This document shows, one piece after another, positions 61,192-64,000 of a DNA stretch of 64,000 nt. The notes under the pieces were generated by a model. It was not told the origin of the DNA, searched no databases, and saw only the letters and a list, made by a program, of their open reading frames with translations. Each line of letters begins with the position of its first letter. Positions within the stretch are counted from its first letter, which is position 1. The stretch is taken from positions 2,418,001 to 2,482,000 of the forward strand of contig NZ_CP012673.1 in assembly GCF_002950945.1 (NCBI RefSeq), read 5' to 3'. A program made the translations under genes and the position numbers. The stretch is from Sorangium cellulosum. GTDB lineage: Bacteria; Myxococcota_A; Polyangia; Polyangiales; Polyangiaceae.

Positions 61192-61274
61192 GCCGCCAAG
61201 ACGCCAAGGACGCCAAGAACCCCAAGATTCTTCCCTCTTCCTGGCGTTCTTGGCGTTCTTGGCGTCTTGGCGGT
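61192..61274. repeat. Imperfect hairpin of CGCCAAG/CTTGGCG iterons, copy 2
   Basis: Left arm GCCAAGACGCCAAGGACGCC then AAGAACCCCAAG; right arm CTGGCGTTCTTGGCGTTCTT then GGCGTCTTGGCGG. The arms can pair over ~33 bases with few mismatches around a ~13-base loop. It lies just after the stop of the outer-membrane protein gene. CGCCAAGA-type arrays of this kind recur between genes in many G+C-rich bacteria. Confidence 0.75.
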
Positions 61275-61318
61275 TCGAAACTCTGCTCATTTCATGCGGT
61301 TTCATTCCGTTTGTCGCT

Positions 61319-62455
61319 CTAGCGCTCCCCGCCGTGGTCCTTCTCGCCGAGCTCCCAGCGGTGGACCACGCCGAGCGTGATCTGCTGCTGATCGAAGCCG
61401 CCGTCGAGCAGGGGCGCCATCGTCCCCGGATCGTCCTTGTCGCCCCGATCGAGCACGGTGAAGCGCGCGTACACGTCCCAGTCGTCCACGTACGAGTAGG
61501 CGCCGCCCACATAGAAGTTGAGGCGCGTCTTGGGATTCAGGAAGCCTGTCGTGCCGGGGCCCTCGTCGCCGGGCTCGTGCACCAGGGGGAAGCGCATGTC
61601 GGCCCCGACCCACGTCGAGAACGCCCGCCGCGGCGTGCGCAGGACCACCTCGGCGTCGACGACGAGCTCGCCGAGCCAGGAGCGCGGCGCGGCGTCGTCC
61701 GCGAAGTCGAGGTGCGTGAAGGCGCCGCCGATCGCTCCCCGGAAGTCGAGCGTCTCGTGCACGTCGCGCTTCGCCTCCAGGGCGAGCTCCGCGCCCTCCC
61801 AGAGGCCCAGATCTCCGAGGAGCGGCCCGCCCGCGAGGCGGAGGCCCAGCGCCTGGCCCTCGCCCAGCGCCGCGCGCGCGGTCAGCGATCCGTTCTGGGG
61901 CACGAGCTCGTCCGCGTAGCTCGGCTGCTTGACCAAGAGCGCCATGGCGGCCGCGAGCTCGACCGGACCGAAGGAGTAGCGGCCGTTCAGCGTCAGGAGC
62001 CCGACGTCGGTGAACGCGAGCCCCTCGCCCGGGCGGCCGCCGCCGAGCGAGAGCTCGCTCGTGATGAAGGTCATCTCCCCGCCGATCTCGAGATCCCCGG
62101 CCGGGAGGAGCAGCAAGCTCGTCGCGGTGGCGCGCACGCTGCCGCCGCGGATCGACGTGCTCTCTGCTGTCAGCTCGTACCTGTGCGTGGGGACCGGCTC
62201 CGGCGCCGTGGTCACGACCGACGGCCCCGGCTGCGGCTCGGCCGTCCCCGGCTGCGGCTCGGTCGTCCCCGGCTGCGGCTCGGTCGGCCCGGGTGCGGCG
62301 CCCTCCGCCGGGCGCGGCTCGGCCGGCGCGGCAGCCGGGGGCGGCGCGGCCGGCGGCGCCGGCGCGGGCGGGACCTGGGCCCGAGCCAGGTCGAGCGAGA
62401 GGCCGATGGTGAGGAGTGAGCCGAGCGCCGCCGCGAGCCGCATGCGCGCGAGCAT
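61319..62455 (-). CDS. Outer-membrane beta-barrel protein
   Basis: 378 residues from ATG 62453-62455 (62441-62443 is an equal alternative). The signal peptide ends at LARAQ. A Pro/Ala-rich linker includes three TEPQPGT units (24-bp repeats near 62214-62290). Then alternating strands typical of a barrel: DLEIGGEMTFITSELSLGG, VGLLTLNGRYSFGPVELAA, AFSTWVGADMRFPLV, LNFYVGGAYSYVDDWDVYAR and ITLGVVHRWELG near the end. Last gene before the hairpin at 61192, likely its terminator. Family not identified beyond porin-like. Confidence 0.75.
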   Translation of the reverse strand: MLARMRLAAALGSLLTIGLSLDLARAQVPPAPAPPAAPPPAAAPAEPRPAEGAAPGPTEPQPGTTEPQPGTAEPQPGPSVVTTAPEPVPTHRYELTAESTSIRGGSVRATATSLLLLPAGDLEIGGEMTFITSELSLGGGRPGEGLAFTDVGLLTLNGRYSFGPVELAAAMALLVKQPSYADELVPQNGSLTARAALGEGQALGLRLAGGPLLGDLGLWEGAELALEAKRDVHETLDFRGAIGGAFTHLDFADDAAPRSWLGELVVDAEVVLRTPRRAFSTWVGADMRFPLVHEPGDEGPGTTGFLNPKTRLNFYVGGAYSYVDDWDVYARFTVLDRGDKDDPGTMAPLLDGGFDQQQITLGVVHRWELGEKDHGGER

Positions 62456-62675
62456 AGGCGCAAGCGCACGGGCTCGACCATCCCTGGAGGTGCAGCAGGA
62501 AAACGACGCGGTCGGGGTCGGTTCGAGCGAAGGACGACCGGGGGCGCCGACATCCACCAAGGGCCAGGGGGCAGCCGAGCGGCGACGCAGGATCCAGCGG
62601 GCCTCGAGGGTCGAGGCCGCCGGGGGCTGTTCCTTCCGAGACGCTGCGTGTCTCGCACGCAGGGAGAATAAAGCG

Positions 62676-63773
62676 ATGAGACAGTCCTTTCGGGCTCTAA
62701 CGAGCGTGTTTTGTGTCGCGGCGGCGGCCCTCGCCTCCTCCGCCTGCGGCGGCGACGAGGGCCCCTATTCCGGGCCGGATCCCGACCTCGGGAGCTCCGA
62801 CGCGGAAGCGCTGCTGGGCGCCTGCCAGCTGCCCGACGGCCCACGCACGTTCGATCAGCAGAAGGGCCCGCCCGAGGCGCTGAACGGCGATTGTGTTCCC
62901 ACGTGGACCGCGGCGCAGCTGAGCGCCGGGTTCGCGGCGATCCGCGACGAGCGGCTGCTCACCTCGTCGATGCAACCCGGGTTCATGCGGCGGATTCCCT
63001 GGCTCGCGGTCGACAACGGCTGCGAGGAGCGGGCCCAGGCGGCGAGCTACTTCCTGGACCAGTGGAACTATCCGCCCACCTATTTCGCCAGGGTCCGGTC
63101 AAAACCGGGCAAGTCGCTCTCGCTGGACACGGTCCACGAGCCGGATGGAAACGTGGTGTGGAGCCACCACGTCGCGCCCGTGGTCCAGGTCGGCGGACAG
63201 CTCATGGTCCTGGACCCCGCCATCGATCCGGAGGGGCCCCTCCCGATCGTGGAGTGGCGCTCCCGGTTCAGCGTCCCGAGCGACATCGACGTGGCGTTGT
63301 GCCGCGACCACGCCGTGGGGACGGGGTGCTTCGACGCCGCGCCCGCGGAGCCGTCGCTGCCCAGCACGGCGCCCGGCGGCATCATGGACATCCGGCTGAT
63401 GACCGAATGGCGAGTTCAGGAGATCCTCGGGCGTGATCCGTACCGGGTCCTCGGCGACTGCCCGCCGTGGGAGGACGGCTGCGCACCCGAGCCCACGCCC
63501 AATCCGAACCTTCCCCCTGTCGTCCGCGGGTTCGCGTCCGACCAGTACGGCACTCCCGTCTGGGTTCCCATCTACGTCATCGGAGACAACTTCGTCGAAG
63601 GCTTGACGACCGTGCACATCACCGGAGACGGCGTGGACGAGCTCGCCCCCATCGACGCCATCAACATGCGCAGTATCTTGATCTACAAGGAGTATCCGCT
63701 CGGCGACTATCAGGTCACCGTGTACAACGGAGCGCTCGCCAGCCCGACGGTGCCCCTGACGCTCGCCTGGTGA
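62676..63773 (+). CDS. Lipoprotein with protein-glutaminase-like domain and IPT/TIG domain
   Basis: 365 residues, ATG 62676 with AGGGAG upstream. Lipobox ASSAC. Residues ~85-240 carry a Cys-His-Asp arrangement like bacterial protein-glutaminases: DNGCEERAQAASYFLDQWNY (Cys ~116), VVWSHHVAPVVQVGGQLMVL (His ~163) and LDPAID (Asp ~179). The C-terminal ~90 residues (VRGFASDQYGTPVWVPIYVI, VEGLTTVHITGDGVDEL, YQVTVYNGALASPTVPLTLA) form an IPT/TIG-like immunoglobulin fold. Predicted to deamidate Gln side chains of external proteins from the cell surface. Divergent from the outer-membrane protein gene, with 220 bases between. Confidence 0.8.
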   Translation: MRQSFRALTSVFCVAAAALASSACGGDEGPYSGPDPDLGSSDAEALLGACQLPDGPRTFDQQKGPPEALNGDCVPTWTAAQLSAGFAAIRDERLLTSSMQPGFMRRIPWLAVDNGCEERAQAASYFLDQWNYPPTYFARVRSKPGKSLSLDTVHEPDGNVVWSHHVAPVVQVGGQLMVLDPAIDPEGPLPIVEWRSRFSVPSDIDVALCRDHAVGTGCFDAAPAEPSLPSTAPGGIMDIRLMTEWRVQEILGRDPYRVLGDCPPWEDGCAPEPTPNPNLPPVVRGFASDQYGTPVWVPIYVIGDNFVEGLTTVHITGDGVDELAPIDAINMRSILIYKEYPLGDYQVTVYNGALASPTVPLTLAW

Positions 63774-64000
63774 GCCGCAGGGCGGCCATCTCGCATAGCT
63801 CTCGCGCGGCGCGAGCGACTCCATGCTCTCGATGCGCCTGCCCGAGTGAGCCCCGTGTAAACGAACAGCGCCATCAAACACAGGAAGCAGCGGCGCGGCC
63901 CGCCCCCAGGTCGTAGCCATCGGTCGACGTGGACGGCGCGTCGGAAGGTTTGTTAACGTGGGCCGCTCAAGCTCGGGGGTAGGCACGTGGCTCTTCGATG

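Overview
The window looks like chromosome of a large-genome myxobacterium, most likely a Sorangium/Polyangium relative (order Polyangiales). The reasons are the very high G+C, two genes ending in the myxobacterial C-terminal sorting signal (Gly/Ser linker, Cys pair, hydrophobic stretch, Arg tail), many lipoproteins with Gly/Ser linkers, a 1,850-residue kinase/ATPase/GAF/PAS/histidine-kinase sensor, an ECF sigma/FecR pair, and many decayed gene pieces between intact genes. I saw no tRNA, rRNA or CRISPR array.

Layout. 0-2.7 kb: end of a lipoprotein gene, then a coupled ECF sigma factor and FecR-type protein. 2.8-9.5 kb: a divergent pair (copper-monooxygenase-like lipoprotein with a haem c motif, and an AraC regulator), then a three-gene operon of a diheme cytochrome-like protein, a small lipoprotein and a Tat-exported DUF1501 protein. 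9.6-18.4 kb: a membrane protein, a beta-propeller, a P-loop remnant, the giant sensor, a decayed GST gene and the first copy of a four-copy repeat. 18.6-21.1 kb: a second copy of the monooxygenase/AraC divergent pair. 21.2-24.3 kb: a deleted IS630 transposase, small lineage-type genes, a methyltransferase and shards. 24.8-31 kb: lipase, a two-gene radical-SAM/peptide locus (candidate RiPP system), a P450 shard, and a PEP-mutase-like/AhpD-like operon divergent from a MocR regulator. 31-34.5 kb: an exported lipoprotein with PEP-synthase-like domains, and a small repeat-bearing lipoprotein.

34.6-45.6 kb is a hemicellulose island: GH43+CBM6 glycosidase, three exported alpha/beta-hydrolase esterases in one apparent operon, and a GH11 xylanase lipoprotein. 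The same TTGAC(A/G)-5 nt-AATGTGA(T/G)CGTTCACATTT element precedes both the GH43 gene and the esterase operon on opposite strands, so a LacI-type regulator encoded elsewhere probably co-controls them. Frameshifted cysteine-rich genes and a second GST shard lie among them.

46-57.3 kb holds metabolic genes with local regulators: SDR/AraC, carotenoid oxygenase/MerR (with a textbook 19-bp-spacer MerR promoter and a look of proteobacterial origin), serine beta-lactamase-like hydrolase, tannase/feruloyl esterase, ketopantoate-reductase-like protein and LysR. 57.5-63.8 kb holds cell-envelope genes: a VIT/vWA/AgmX-like/TPR/DUF2135 lipoprotein, an outer-membrane protein and a protein-glutaminase-like lipoprotein. 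The two strongest leads for new biology are the radical-SAM/peptide pair near 27 kb and the shared-operator hemicellulose regulon. The ATGCAT-core repeat and the duplicated monooxygenase/AraC module come next.
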